DNA from: Actinomycetes bacterium
Lineage (GTDB): Bacteria; Actinomycetota; Thermoleophilia; Solirubrobacterales; Solirubrobacteraceae
Reading direction: 5' to 3'
Assembly (NCBI GenBank): GCA_021846845.1
Contig: JAJZWB010000005.1
Coordinates: forward strand, 1-48,577
Length of the DNA stretch: 48,577 bases
Part shown: piece after piece, positions 41,666 through 48,577 of the stretch
Layout: every line of letters starts with the position of its first letter
Position numbering within the stretch: position 1 is the stretch's first letter
The notes under the pieces: model-generated
What the model was told of the DNA's origin: nothing
The model's input: the letters and a program-made list of their open reading frames with translations, nothing else
The model's database searches: none
Made by a program: the position numbers and the translations under genes

Positions 41666-41998
41666 TCAGGCGGCCTCCCGGCCCTGAGCCGAGCGCCAGT
41701 CGGCACGCTTGGTTCCGTAGCCGTCCGGGAGCTCCTCGCCGATCAGATCCAGCCAGGCGAGCCATGCGAGAGCGGCGCGGAAATCGCCGCGGCCCGCCGC
41801 CTGGTCGGCCCATCGAAGCGTGTTCTCAACCGCCGCGCGGTGCCGCGCGACCGGATCGGCGGTCGCGCGCCGGGACGTGCGGCGCCGCGCGGAGCCACCG
41901 CTGGGTCTGGGCCTGCCAGACCCAGGCGCGGTGCGCTGCTGGTCGGCGCTCGTCCGCCCGCCACCGCGCTCGGACACGGTCTGCTCCCGGTTCACCAC
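41666..41998 (-). CDS. Small protein of unknown function
   Basis: About 110 residues. The first half is disordered and basic (R-P-S-G-G-S-A-R-R-R-T-S-R-R). The second half is a helical, tryptophan-rich segment (A-V-E-N-T-L-R-W-A-D-Q-A then F-R-A-A-L-A-W-L-A-W-L-D), which may be a single protein-protein contact module. I do not recognise a family. GGAGGAGGT just upstream of GTG 41998 (with GTG 41995 next to it) supports translation and fixes the start. It is on the same strand as the zinc-ribbon gene but 228 bp upstream of it; that gap holds nothing I can support. Confidence 0.55.
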   Translation of the reverse strand: MVNREQTVSERGGGRTSADQQRTAPGSGRPRPSGGSARRRTSRRATADPVARHRAAVENTLRWADQAAGRGDFRAALAWLAWLDLIGEELPDGYGTKRADWRSAQGREAA

Positions 41999-42662
41999 GC
42001 CACCTCCTCCAGCGGGCGCCGGGGTCGAACCCGGCGCGCCTGCGAGATGCACGGCCGGGCCGGGGCGCTCGTCACGGCGACCCGCTCGCGCAGGCTCGGC
42101 GGTCGTGAATGCCTGGGACTCCTGGAACGCGCTCTATCGAGCGCCGACGAGAACACCAACCCGGCCTCCTGGAAACGGCAGCCCCCGCCCGGCGTGCAAC
42201 GCCGGTGCGGCCAGGCCGCTGGCTGTATCCGCTCGGGAGAGCCGCCACGCCGAGCTCGTCGGCGGCCGTGTCACGAGCCAGGTCGGAGAAGCGCGTTCTG
42301 CGCGCCTCCCACACCTCGAGCGTACCCGCCGTTCACGGACCCGTCAAGGCGATCGGAGTGTGTGACGAAAGACCGTCACATGGTGTGAGCAAGTGTCATG
42401 GCGCAGGACCCGGCATCCGCTCCGCCTATAGTGAGTGAAGGGACGATGGATCGATCAGGCGCGCGCGCACGGCCGGCGACCGCTTCCGCCACGGCGATGT
42501 CCGCCAGGTCGATAGCCTGCTCGCGGTGCTAGACCAGAGCGTCGATCTTGCGATCGGGCAAACAGCCCTTATGTCCCGGCGACCGCGCGGGCCCGCCGGC
42601 CGCACACGCGACGAGGGCCGGCCCGCCGGCCCGGCCGGCGAGGCCGCGGGAGTGGTCGGCAG
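41999..42662. other. Divergent intergenic region upstream of cheR
   Basis: A 664-bp spacer with no gene I can support; short open frames here have no ribosome-binding site or family likeness. It holds an inverted repeat TGTGACG-AAAGAC-CGTCACA (42361-42380) and TATAGT at 42427-42432, a -10-like box for cheR or a tiny frame. ATG 42445 has AAGGGA just before it but yields only 28 codons. Confidence 0.5.
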
Positions 42663-44513
42663 GTGAGCATCGCGGAGCACGAAGAGGACGGCGACGCCCT
42701 CGAGCGCCTGCTGGACCACATCAGGATCACCCGCGGCTTCGACCTCACCGGCTACAAGCGCGCGACGCTGCGGCGCCGGATCGGCAAGCGGATGGCCGAC
42801 ATCGGGGTCGACTCATACGGCCAGTACATCGACCAGCTTGAGGTCTCGGCCGGCGAGTTCGACGCGCTGTTCAACACCGTGATGATCAACGTCAGCTCGT
42901 TCTATCGTGACCCGAACGTCTGGCGGTACGTCGCGGAGCATGTGATACCCGAGATCCTGCGGCGTCGGGGCGGCGGCGAGCCGATCCGCATCTGGTCGGC
43001 CGGCTGCTCGACCGGAGAGGAGCCGTACACGGTCGCGATGCTGCTCGCCGAGCAGCTCGGAGAGCGTGGCTTCGCCGATCGGGTCAAGGTGTTCGCGACC
43101 GATGTCGACGAGGAGGCGCTCGCGACCGCCCGGCAGGGCGTCTACGCGGCCGCCGGGCTGGAGGCTCTGCCCGCCGAGCTGCGCGACAACTACTTCGAGC
43201 ACGCCGACGGGCGCTGCAGCGTGTCCAAGCCGATCCGCCGGTCGGTGATCTTCGGGCGCAACGACCTCGTCCGTGACGCCCCGATCTCGCGTCTGGACCT
43301 GGTGACCTGCCGCAACACGCTGATGTACTTCAACGGAGATACGCAGCGCAGCATCATGACGCGGCTGCACCTGGCTCTGGCGCCGGAAGGCTTCCTGGTG
43401 CTCGGCAAGTCCGAGCTCCTGCTGACCCTTGGCGAGTGCTTCGCTCCCGAGAGCCTGAGCCTGCGCGTATTTCGCAAGCGGCCGGGCGTGCGGCTGCGCG
43501 GCGGCGGGCCGGCGAGCCTCTCGCGCGCTCCGGCCGGCCGGGGGCCCGAGATCCTCCCTGCGGCCCTGATGGACGCGTTCAGGGTCAGCCCGGTCGCGCA
43601 GCTCGTGCTCGACGCGAGCGGGGGCGTGGCGTTCTGCAACCGGCCGATGGGCGAGCTCTTCGGCATCGGAGAGCGGGAGCTGGGAACGCCGATCCAGGAT
43701 CTGGAGCTCTCCTATCGGCCCGTCGAGCTGCGGTCGCTGATCGAGCAGGCGGCTGCCGTCGAAGGGCCCATCCGCAGCGAGCGCGTGTCCTGGACCGGCC
43801 GCGATGGAGCCGAGCATGAGGTCGAGGTCGAGGTCGTGGCGCTGCGCGGAGGCCTGGAACAGATGGGGACGAGCATCGCGTTCATCGACGTGACGCGCTT
43901 CGCGAGGATCACGTCCGAGCTGGAGCGCTCCAAGCGCGAGCTGGAGTCCGCCTACGAGGAGCTGCAATCGACGGTCGAGGAGCTGGAGACGACCAACGAG
44001 GAGCTTCAGTCGACCAACGAGGAGCTGGAGACCACCAACGAGGAGCTTCAGTCGACCAACGAGGAGCTGGAGACGATGAACGAGGAGCTTCAGTCCTCCA
44101 ACGAGGAGCTGGAGACGATGAACGAGGAGCTCCGGGTTCGCACCGAGGAGCTCAACCGCGTCAACCTCCTTGTCGAGACGATGCTCTCCAGCCTCGGGAT
44201 GGCCGTCGCGGTGGTCGACCGCGAGCTTCGGGTGACGGTGTGGAACGACCTTGCAAAGGACACCTGGGGACTCGATCTCCACGATGTCCGCGACCGGCGC
44301 TTCCTCGGGCTCGACATCGGGCTGCCGGTCGAGCGGCTGCGGGAGCCGCTGCTCGCCTGCGTCTCCGGAGCATCTGGCGCGGTGGAGCGCGTGCTGGAGG
44401 CACGGGACCGTCGCGGGGTCGACGTGCTGTGCCGGGTTCGCTGCACTCCGTTGTCGGACGGTCACGGGGCGGTCGCCGGCGCGATCGTGATCATGGAGCC
44501 GAGCCCGAGCTGA
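42663..44513 (+). CDS. cheR: CheR-type methyltransferase with PAS - coiled coil - PAS tail
   Basis: A 616-residue cytoplasmic protein. The CheR N-terminal helical domain covers 1-75 and the SAM-dependent methyltransferase domain about 76-272: WSAGCSTGEEPYT (111-123), F-A-T-D-V-D near 144, and L-V-T-C-R-N near 213. A PAS domain follows (about 300-410), then a long coiled coil (415-500) made of N-E-E-L-Q-S-T/N-E-E-L-E-T-T repeats, and a second PAS-like domain (505-612). This tail is well known from CheB-CheR fusions and hybrid kinases; here CheB is absent. CheR normally adds methyl groups to glutamates of chemoreceptors, but no chemotaxis gene is in the window. GTG start 42663 has GGGAG 10 bp upstream. 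Confidence 0.88.
   Translation: MSIAEHEEDGDALERLLDHIRITRGFDLTGYKRATLRRRIGKRMADIGVDSYGQYIDQLEVSAGEFDALFNTVMINVSSFYRDPNVWRYVAEHVIPEILRRRGGGEPIRIWSAGCSTGEEPYTVAMLLAEQLGERGFADRVKVFATDVDEEALATARQGVYAAAGLEALPAELRDNYFEHADGRCSVSKPIRRSVIFGRNDLVRDAPISRLDLVTCRNTLMYFNGDTQRSIMTRLHLALAPEGFLVLGKSELLLTLGECFAPESLSLRVFRKRPGVRLRGGGPASLSRAPAGRGPEILPAALMDAFRVSPVAQLVLDASGGVAFCNRPMGELFGIGERELGTPIQDLELSYRPVELRSLIEQAAAVEGPIRSERVSWTGRDGAEHEVEVEVVALRGGLEQMGTSIAFIDVTRFARITSELERSKRELESAYEELQSTVEELETTNEELQSTNEELETTNEELQSTNEELETMNEELQSSNEELETMNEELRVRTEELNRVNLLVETMLSSLGMAVAVVDRELRVTVWNDLAKDTWGLDLHDVRDRRFLGLDIGLPVERLREPLLACVSGASGAVERVLEARDRRGVDVLCRVRCTPLSDGHGAVAGAIVIMEPSPS
43976..44130. repeat. 42-bp coding repeat in the CheR coiled coil
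   Basis: Units of 42 bp (14 codons, E-E-L-E-T-T-N-E-E-L-Q-S-T-N) recur about 3.5 times with small differences. They set the length of the coiled coil in steps of two heptads, so they do not disturb its phase. Confidence 0.75.
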
Positions 44514-44547
44514 CGCGCGACGATGCGCGGCGCTCGTCGGCAGGCCG

Positions 44548-46065
44548 TCACCGAGCGCGCACGAGGAAGCGCAGACCGCCCCTGGGTCCCAGCGTCGGGG
44601 TGGTCGCGATCCGCGGCTCGTCCGTGGACAGCGGCTCCAGCCTGACGCGGCGATAGAGGGTGCAGGCGAGCGCGCGCAGCTCGTATTCCCCGAAGCGCTT
44701 GCCGAGGCACATCCGCGACCCGCCCCCGAACGGCACGTACGCGCCGCGGGGAAGCGCGGCCTCACGCTCTGGCAGGAACCGGTCCGGCTCGAACCTGAAC
44801 GGGTCCGGGTACAGCTGCGGCAGGTGGTGGGTTGCCCACGACGAGTAGTGCACGCCGATCTGCGCCGGCACTCGAACCCCGGCCAGGGTGACATCCCGTG
44901 TCGTGCGTCTCGGCCCCACCCAGGCGGCGGGGTAGCGGCGCAGCGTCTCCTTGAGCGAGCGCTCGAGCACCGGCAGGGCCCTCCCGTCAAGCTCGTCGGC
45001 GGCCGCCCTTCGCGTGCCGAGCACGCTGTCGAGCTCGTGCTCGACCGCGTCGCGCGCCCTCGGGTTGCGTCCGAGCTCGTGCGTCAGGAACGTGAACGTC
45101 GTGGTCGTCGTGTCATGTCCGGCGAACAGCAGCGTGATCGCGTGGTCGCGCACGCAGCGGGTGCCAAGCGGCCGGCCGTCGCCGTCGGTGGCGGTCAGCA
45201 GCAGCCCCAGGACGCCGCCGCCCGGGTCGCCGCTCCGGCGGCGGCGGTCGATCTCGTCGCGCACCGCGCGGTCGAGCGTGCGCTGGGCCGCGATCGCGCG
45301 CGCTCTCGGCGTGCCAGGGCCGGCCAGCATCTGGAGCGGGACCGGCTCGCCGTGGATCGCCAGTGAGGCCTCGAACGCCGATGCCAGCTCGTGCTCGCGC
45401 CGCGCGTCCGCGTCGATCCCGAGCAGTGCTCGCAGGGCGATCCGGAGCGCCAGCTCGCGGACCCAGCGGTAGAGCTCGATCACCTGGCCGTCGCGCAGCG
45501 ACTCCGCGGCCGCGACCGCCTGGTCGACCATCGTCTCGGCCACCGACGCGATGTGGTCGCGCTGGAACGCGGGAAGCAGGAGCATCCGGAAGTCACGGTG
45601 GTACGGGCCGTCCGTGTTCAGCAGCCCGTCTCCGAGCAGCGGCCACAGGTCCGCGAAGCGGCCCTCGCGCCACTGGAACGCGTCGAACTCGCCGACCAGG
45701 ATCTGGTGGTTCGCCTCGGCTCCGATCGCCCAGACGATCGGCTCGTGCAGCAGCCGGATCGTGAACACCGGACCGAAGCGCCGCTCGTGCTCCAGCAGCA
45801 GGCCAAGCGGGTCGGAGATGATCCGCCGGGTGTTGCTCCAGCTCGGCGCCAGGCTTCCCGGTGGCAGCCGAGAGTGCCGGCGGACCCGCAGCTCGCGTCG
45901 CAGGTCGTCGCCGATCCTGGCCGCAAGGCCGAGCCTCATCGGCTTCGGCCGGTCCGCGGTGACGATCCGCCCCGGGCGCGGTGCTCGTGCGCTCACGGGC
46001 CCGCGATCGCCCGCGGCGTCCGTTCCAAAGGCGATACGCGGGCCGGCGGATGGCGCCTGATCCAT
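44548..46065 (-). CDS. Cytochrome P450
   Basis: A 505-residue P450 with the full set: I-helix F-A-G-H-D-T-T-T, E-T-L-R-R-Y-P (ExxR), the P-E-R-F-like F-E-P-D-R-F, and the heme loop FGGGSRMCLGKRF with Cys453 as iron ligand. The longer length and A-G-H-D-T-T motif place it with CYP4/CYP102/CYP110-like fatty-acid or terpenoid hydroxylases rather than with the shorter P450 at 27.2 kb. No membrane anchor or reductase domain is present. The first 42 residues are low-complexity; Met43 (M-R-L-G-L-A-A) is an alternative start, and neither has a ribosome-binding site. Convergent with cheR, 34 bp apart. Confidence 0.92.
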   Translation of the reverse strand: MDQAPSAGPRIAFGTDAAGDRGPVSARAPRPGRIVTADRPKPMRLGLAARIGDDLRRELRVRRHSRLPPGSLAPSWSNTRRIISDPLGLLLEHERRFGPVFTIRLLHEPIVWAIGAEANHQILVGEFDAFQWREGRFADLWPLLGDGLLNTDGPYHRDFRMLLLPAFQRDHIASVAETMVDQAVAAAESLRDGQVIELYRWVRELALRIALRALLGIDADARREHELASAFEASLAIHGEPVPLQMLAGPGTPRARAIAAQRTLDRAVRDEIDRRRRSGDPGGGVLGLLLTATDGDGRPLGTRCVRDHAITLLFAGHDTTTTTFTFLTHELGRNPRARDAVEHELDSVLGTRRAAADELDGRALPVLERSLKETLRRYPAAWVGPRRTTRDVTLAGVRVPAQIGVHYSSWATHHLPQLYPDPFRFEPDRFLPEREAALPRGAYVPFGGGSRMCLGKRFGEYELRALACTLYRRVRLEPLSTDEPRIATTPTLGPRGGLRFLVRAR

Positions 46066-46185
46066 GTGCCGAGGGTATCTGCGAGGCCTGTACGAGCGGG
46101 CGCCGGGCGCCTGACCCGCGTGCGGCGCGACGCCCGCCGTATCCAGCCGATCAGCTGCGGGAGCGTCGCTGCGGACGAAGCGCTG

Positions 46186-46674
46186 CTAGGGACGGAGCGT
46201 CGCCACCAGGGTCATCGGCTCCAGCAGGAGCGCGAGCGCCTGCTCGATCGAGACGGCCGTGACGTCCGCTGCGCTCAGCGCGTCCCGGTGAGCTCCCTCC
46301 GGCCCGATCACGGCGATTCCGACGCCGGCCGCCTGGAGCATCGGCGCGTCGTTGCGCCCGTTCCCGATCGCGACGCACGCGCTCGCGCCGAGCGAGCGGA
46401 CGTATTCAAGCTTGTCGGCGCCGGTGCGGATCCGTCGATAGGTGGCTCCGATCGACTGCGCCAGCCGTTCGGCCGTGCCGAACGTGTCGGCTGACAGGAC
46501 GTGCAGCGCGAGCACCCTGGCGAGGGTGCGAAGCGGCCCGAGCGCGCCTGCGATCGGCTCGCCGCGGTCGGAGAGCGTTCCGTTGACATCGAGCACGAGG
46601 TGCTCGAGTCGGAGCTCGCCCTCTCCGGGTATCGAGATGCCTACGGTCAAGTCCTCGGCTCCTGTTGGTCGCAT
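46186..46674 (-). CDS. HAD-family phosphatase (soluble P-type ATPase-like)
   Basis: A 162-residue cap-less HAD enzyme. Motif I is D29-V-N-G-T: the nucleophile Asp29 is present, and Asn replaces the second Asp, as in P-type ATPase-like members of the superfamily. Motif II is L-S-A-D-T-F-G-T, the motif III lysine is in G-A-D-K-L-E-Y, and motif IV is G-N-G-R-N-D-A-P-M-L. Length fits the small soluble group often annotated as ATPase P. It should hydrolyse a small phosphate ester; the substrate is unknown. The start ATG 46674 has no ribosome-binding site; TTG at about 46650 is an alternative. It lies 79 bp downstream of tRNA-Thr on the same strand. Confidence 0.8.
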   Translation of the reverse strand: MRPTGAEDLTVGISIPGEGELRLEHLVLDVNGTLSDRGEPIAGALGPLRTLARVLALHVLSADTFGTAERLAQSIGATYRRIRTGADKLEYVRSLGASACVAIGNGRNDAPMLQAAGVGIAVIGPEGAHRDALSAADVTAVSIEQALALLLEPMTLVATLRP

Positions 46675-46753
46675 GCGGTTGGATGCCCGGCCAGGGACGG
46701 TTCGGCTACCGTCGGCGCGCAGCCCACCGGCGATGCGAGCCGGGAGGGGGGAG

Positions 46754-46826
46754 AGCCCGCCGGGGGACTCGAACCCCCAACCCCTTCATTACAAGTGAAG
46801 TGCTCTACCGGTTGAGCTAGGCGGGC
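46754..46826 (-). tRNA. trnT: tRNA-Thr (anticodon TGT)
   Basis: The cloverleaf is complete on the minus strand: acceptor GCCCGCC pairs with GGCGGGC, the D-arm is in TAGCTCAACCGGTAGAGC, the anticodon stem and loop have TGT (46791-46793 on the plus strand as ACA), and the T-arm contains GGTTCGAGTCC. The 73rd base would be U, and CCA is not encoded. It reads ACA, and by wobble other ACN codons. Confidence 0.97.
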
Positions 46827-46868
46827 GTGCGGGAAGTGTGGCAGGGACCGGCGTTGGTGAGGCGCCGG

Positions 46869-47819
46869 TCAGCGAGGTCCGTGCGCCAGCTCCCGCTCCC
46901 ACCAGGAGACCGTGTCGGCCATCGTCTGCGCGAGCGGGATCTGCGGCTTCCAGCCGGTCAGCGCGGCGATCCGGGATGGGTCGCCGCGGAGGTCCATGAC
47001 CTCTCTTGCGCGCACGCGTGAGGGGTCCACGACGTGCTCGACCACGATCGGCTCGAGCAGGCGGGCCAGGAGCCTGACCTGATCGCCCGCCGAGACCGAC
47101 ACGCCGGAGCTGACGTTGAAGGCCTCGCCCTCGCCGGCCTGCGCCAGCGCCAGGAGCCGATAGCCGCGGACGATGTCGCGCACGTCGGTGAAGTCCCGCC
47201 GGGTGTCCGGGTTGCCGGTCACGATCCGGAGTGTCTCCACGCCATCGAGCCTCCCCTCGGCGGCCTGCCTGGCCAGCGATGAGAGCAGGAAGATCGGCAG
47301 CTGGCCGGGACCCGAGTGGCTGAACGGCCGGGCCCGGACGATCCGCAGCCCGTATGCCGATCGGTAGACCTCGGCCAGCATCTCGCCCGCCGCCTTGGAG
47401 ACCGCGTACGGGTTGGCGGGCGCCGGTCGGGCGTCCTCGCCGACCGGCAGCACCGCCGGCTCGCCGTAGACCTCGCAGGAGCTGACCCAGACGACCCGGG
47501 CGTCGGGGGCGTGCGCGCGCAGCGCCTCAAGCAGGTTGACGGCGATCACGTCGTTGTCGGCCACGGTCCTGGCCGGCTCGCTCCAGGAGCGCCCGACGGA
47601 TGTCAGGGCCGCAAGGTGGTAGACGACCTCAGGCCGGGCGCTGCGGACCGCGGCGGCCACCGCCTCCGCGTCCCGCATGTCGACGGCGACTCCGCGGCCG
47701 CAGCCATCCGGCGCCGTGCCTCGGCGCGATGCCGCCACGACATCGTCGTCCGCGGCTGCGCACTCTCGGCAGAGCCACGTGCCGGCGAAGCCCGACGCTC
47801 CGGTTACGAGCACGCGCAC
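46869..47819 (-). CDS. NAD(P)-dependent sugar-nucleotide epimerase/dehydratase/reductase (SDR)
   Basis: A 316-residue extended short-chain dehydrogenase: cofactor loop T-G-A-S-G-F-A-G (6-13), the V-D-M-R-D adenine-binding turn, H-L-A-A near 68, V-S-S-C-E-V-Y-G (112-119), and the catalytic Y138-A-V-S-K142. R-A-R-P-F-S-H-S-G-P-G-Q and R-R-D-F-T-D-V-R-D are typical of the GDP-mannose 4,6-dehydratase/RMD branch. In that branch the catalytic dehydratase has Thr-Glu in the position where this protein has S-C-E, so a 4-reductase such as GDP-6-deoxy-hexulose reductase is an option. GTG start with GGGAG 13 bp upstream. It follows the next gene by 40 bp on the same strand. Confidence 0.85.
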   Translation of the reverse strand: MRVLVTGASGFAGTWLCRECAAADDDVVAASRRGTAPDGCGRGVAVDMRDAEAVAAAVRSARPEVVYHLAALTSVGRSWSEPARTVADNDVIAVNLLEALRAHAPDARVVWVSSCEVYGEPAVLPVGEDARPAPANPYAVSKAAGEMLAEVYRSAYGLRIVRARPFSHSGPGQLPIFLLSSLARQAAEGRLDGVETLRIVTGNPDTRRDFTDVRDIVRGYRLLALAQAGEGEAFNVSSGVSVSAGDQVRLLARLLEPIVVEHVVDPSRVRAREVMDLRGDPSRIAALTGWKPQIPLAQTMADTVSWWERELAHGPR

Positions 47820-47859
47820 GACGCTCAGCGCTCCCGGCCCGGTGCTGGGGGCACGACGG

Positions 47860-48408
47860 TCAGGGCGTCTCGTGGACGGTGACGGTGTGCTCCAGCGAGC
47901 CGTGCCCGTTGCTGGAGAAGTCGGTTGCCGCCGGCGTGGGCGAATCCGGCGGCTCGGGGTTTAGCCGCCGCTCCAGCTCGCCGAGGACGAGGCCGAACAG
48001 GGCGTGGCGCCATGCCGCCTGCCAGAACGCGGCCCTGTTGCCGCGCAGCGCAGGCAACCGCTCGCGTGCGGGGTGGAATCGGTCCGAGAACCCCGTCAGC
48101 TGCCAGGAGGCGAGGTGCTCCAGCAGCGCGACGGCGGGACCGCGCAACCTGGAGGGCACCGGCAGGCCCGGCGCGATGTTGGCGTAGAGGGCCCCGAAGA
48201 TCGCGCCGTTGGCGAGGTGCAGAGCGGCACCGAGCCTGAGCCAGCCGCCGCCGTCTCCGGCCACCATCCGGCCGAGCAGCTCGACGTCGTCGTAGTCGCT
48301 GCCGAAGACGGCCTTGTCAAGCGGCTGCTGGATCGCCCAGACAGCCGCCGCGGCAGCACCTGCGGCGGCTCCGCGCAGCGTGCGGGTGCGGTCGGGACGC
48401 TGGCTCAC
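47860..48408 (-). CDS. Membrane-associated protein of unknown function
   Basis: A 182-residue protein with an Ala-rich hydrophobic segment near the N-terminus (about 12-27), a likely second span around 55-78 (L-G-A-A-L-H-L-A-N-G-A-I-F-G-A-L-Y-A) and a third near 132-145 (W-R-H-A-L-F-G-L-V-L-G-E-L). The motif A-V-F-G-S-D-Y-D-D-V-E-L-L-G-R between the first two looks conserved. A polar tail ends in V-T-V-H-E-T-P. It is reminiscent of small integral membrane proteins of the YagU/DUF1440 kind, but I cannot confirm this. GTG start 48408; no ribosome-binding site. Confidence 0.65.
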   Translation of the reverse strand: MSQRPDRTRTLRGAAAGAAAAAVWAIQQPLDKAVFGSDYDDVELLGRMVAGDGGGWLRLGAALHLANGAIFGALYANIAPGLPVPSRLRGPAVALLEHLASWQLTGFSDRFHPARERLPALRGNRAAFWQAAWRHALFGLVLGELERRLNPEPPDSPTPAATDFSSNGHGSLEHTVTVHETP

Positions 48409-48457
48409 TGCCGACGAACTGTAACGGGCGGCCGGCGGGCGGGTACGCCCCTGTGCG

Positions 48458-48577
48458 ATGGATCACCTGGAGCGGGATCACCTGGAGCGACTGCACCGCC
48501 GGGCGCGCGAACGTCGTGCCAACCCGATCGTCTACGCGATCGTCCGCGTCACCTTCCAAGCCTTCTTTCTCGTGTAC
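48458..48577 (+). CDS. Start of a probable 1-acyl-glycerol-3-phosphate acyltransferase (cut by window edge)
   Basis: An ATG at 48458 opens 40 codons to the end of the window: a charged head with a D-H-L-E-R duplication (residues 2-11), then N-P-I-V-Y-A-I-V-R-V-T-F-Q-A-F-F-L-V-Y. The second part resembles the first membrane helix of short PlsC-type acyltransferases. The HX4D motif would lie past the edge, so the call is tentative. The gene is divergent from the preceding one with 49 bp between. No ribosome-binding site is visible. Confidence 0.4.
   Translation, partial: MDHLERDHLERLHRRARERRANPIVYAIVRVTFQAFFLVY

Noticed and set aside
42445-42531. 28-codon leader peptide before cheR
   Set aside because: There is a fair ribosome-binding site, but no repeated codon, terminator or conservation evidence; too weak to list as a gene.
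42813-44990. Minus-strand frame of 725 codons opposite cheR
   Set aside because: It mirrors the coiled-coil repeats and overlaps both cheR and the P450 gene; no domain can be recognised.

Overview
The window is very GC-rich, with short spacers, frequent ATGA/GTGA/TTGA gene overlaps, many GTG and TTG starts and an actinobacterial-type integration host factor. This points to a high-GC actinobacterium. The mix of a type III glutamine synthetase, paired MlaE permeases next to an MMPL protein, and small zinc-ribbon and DUF4389 proteins suggests class Thermoleophilia (Solirubrobacterales). That placement is an inference from gene content, not a phylogeny. I see no prophage, transposase, CRISPR array or rRNA; the one RNA gene is a tRNA-Thr(TGT).

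Layout. 1-5.1 kb: the start of methionine synthase (cut by the window edge), a Gfo/Idh/MocA oxidoreductase, then an unusual in-frame galactokinase/UTP-sugar-1-phosphate uridylyltransferase fusion whose stop overlaps a NarL-type response regulator. 5.2-10.8 kb (minus strand): type III glutamine synthetase, a membrane acyltransferase with a secreted SGNH domain and a long pentapeptide-repeat N-terminus, and a lipoprotein. 10.9-17.7 kb (plus): a lipid-transport operon of two MlaE permeases, an MlaF ATPase, a 965-residue MMPL/RND protein and a membrane-anchored thioredoxin-fold protein, then a small membrane protein. 18-21.5 kb: integration host factor, an alpha-oxoamine synthase, a small membrane protein and an AlkA-type DNA glycosylase. 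21.6-24.5 kb (minus): a thiamine-precursor ABC importer (thiZ, a repeat-encoded minicistron, thiX, thiY) under a clear TPP riboswitch. 24.6-36.5 kb: a secreted protein with a HEMVEAITDP motif, a cytochrome P450 with a palindromic operator candidate, a DUF4389 membrane protein, an unknown protein, an ABC exporter half-transporter, and a secreted serine peptidase that carries a sedolisin-type catalytic set in a subtilisin-like frame. 36.6-40.9 kb (minus): a TetR/MFS/flavin-oxidoreductase operon joined by ATGA overlaps, with an operator-like palindrome against the tetR start. 40.9-48.6 kb: small coupled zinc-ribbon and DUF2188-like genes, a CheR-PAS-coiled coil-PAS signalling protein, a second P450, a HAD phosphatase, tRNA-Thr, a sugar-nucleotide epimerase/reductase, a membrane protein, and the start of a probable acyltransferase.

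A theme of the whole window is short perfect tandem duplication, with periods of 15, 18, 21, 24, 27, 28, 31, 39 and 40 bp. These sit inside linkers, at gene ends and in spacers. In frame they lengthen flexible linkers (acyltransferase, flavin oxidoreductase). Out of frame they copy a stop-codon region (alkA) or copy a Shine-Dalgarno plus ATG (thi operon). The best candidates for something undescribed are the GalK-UGP fusion coupled to an orphan regulator, the MlaE/MlaE/MlaF/MMPL/redoxin operon without MCE proteins, the thi minicistron, and the sedolisin-like peptidase.
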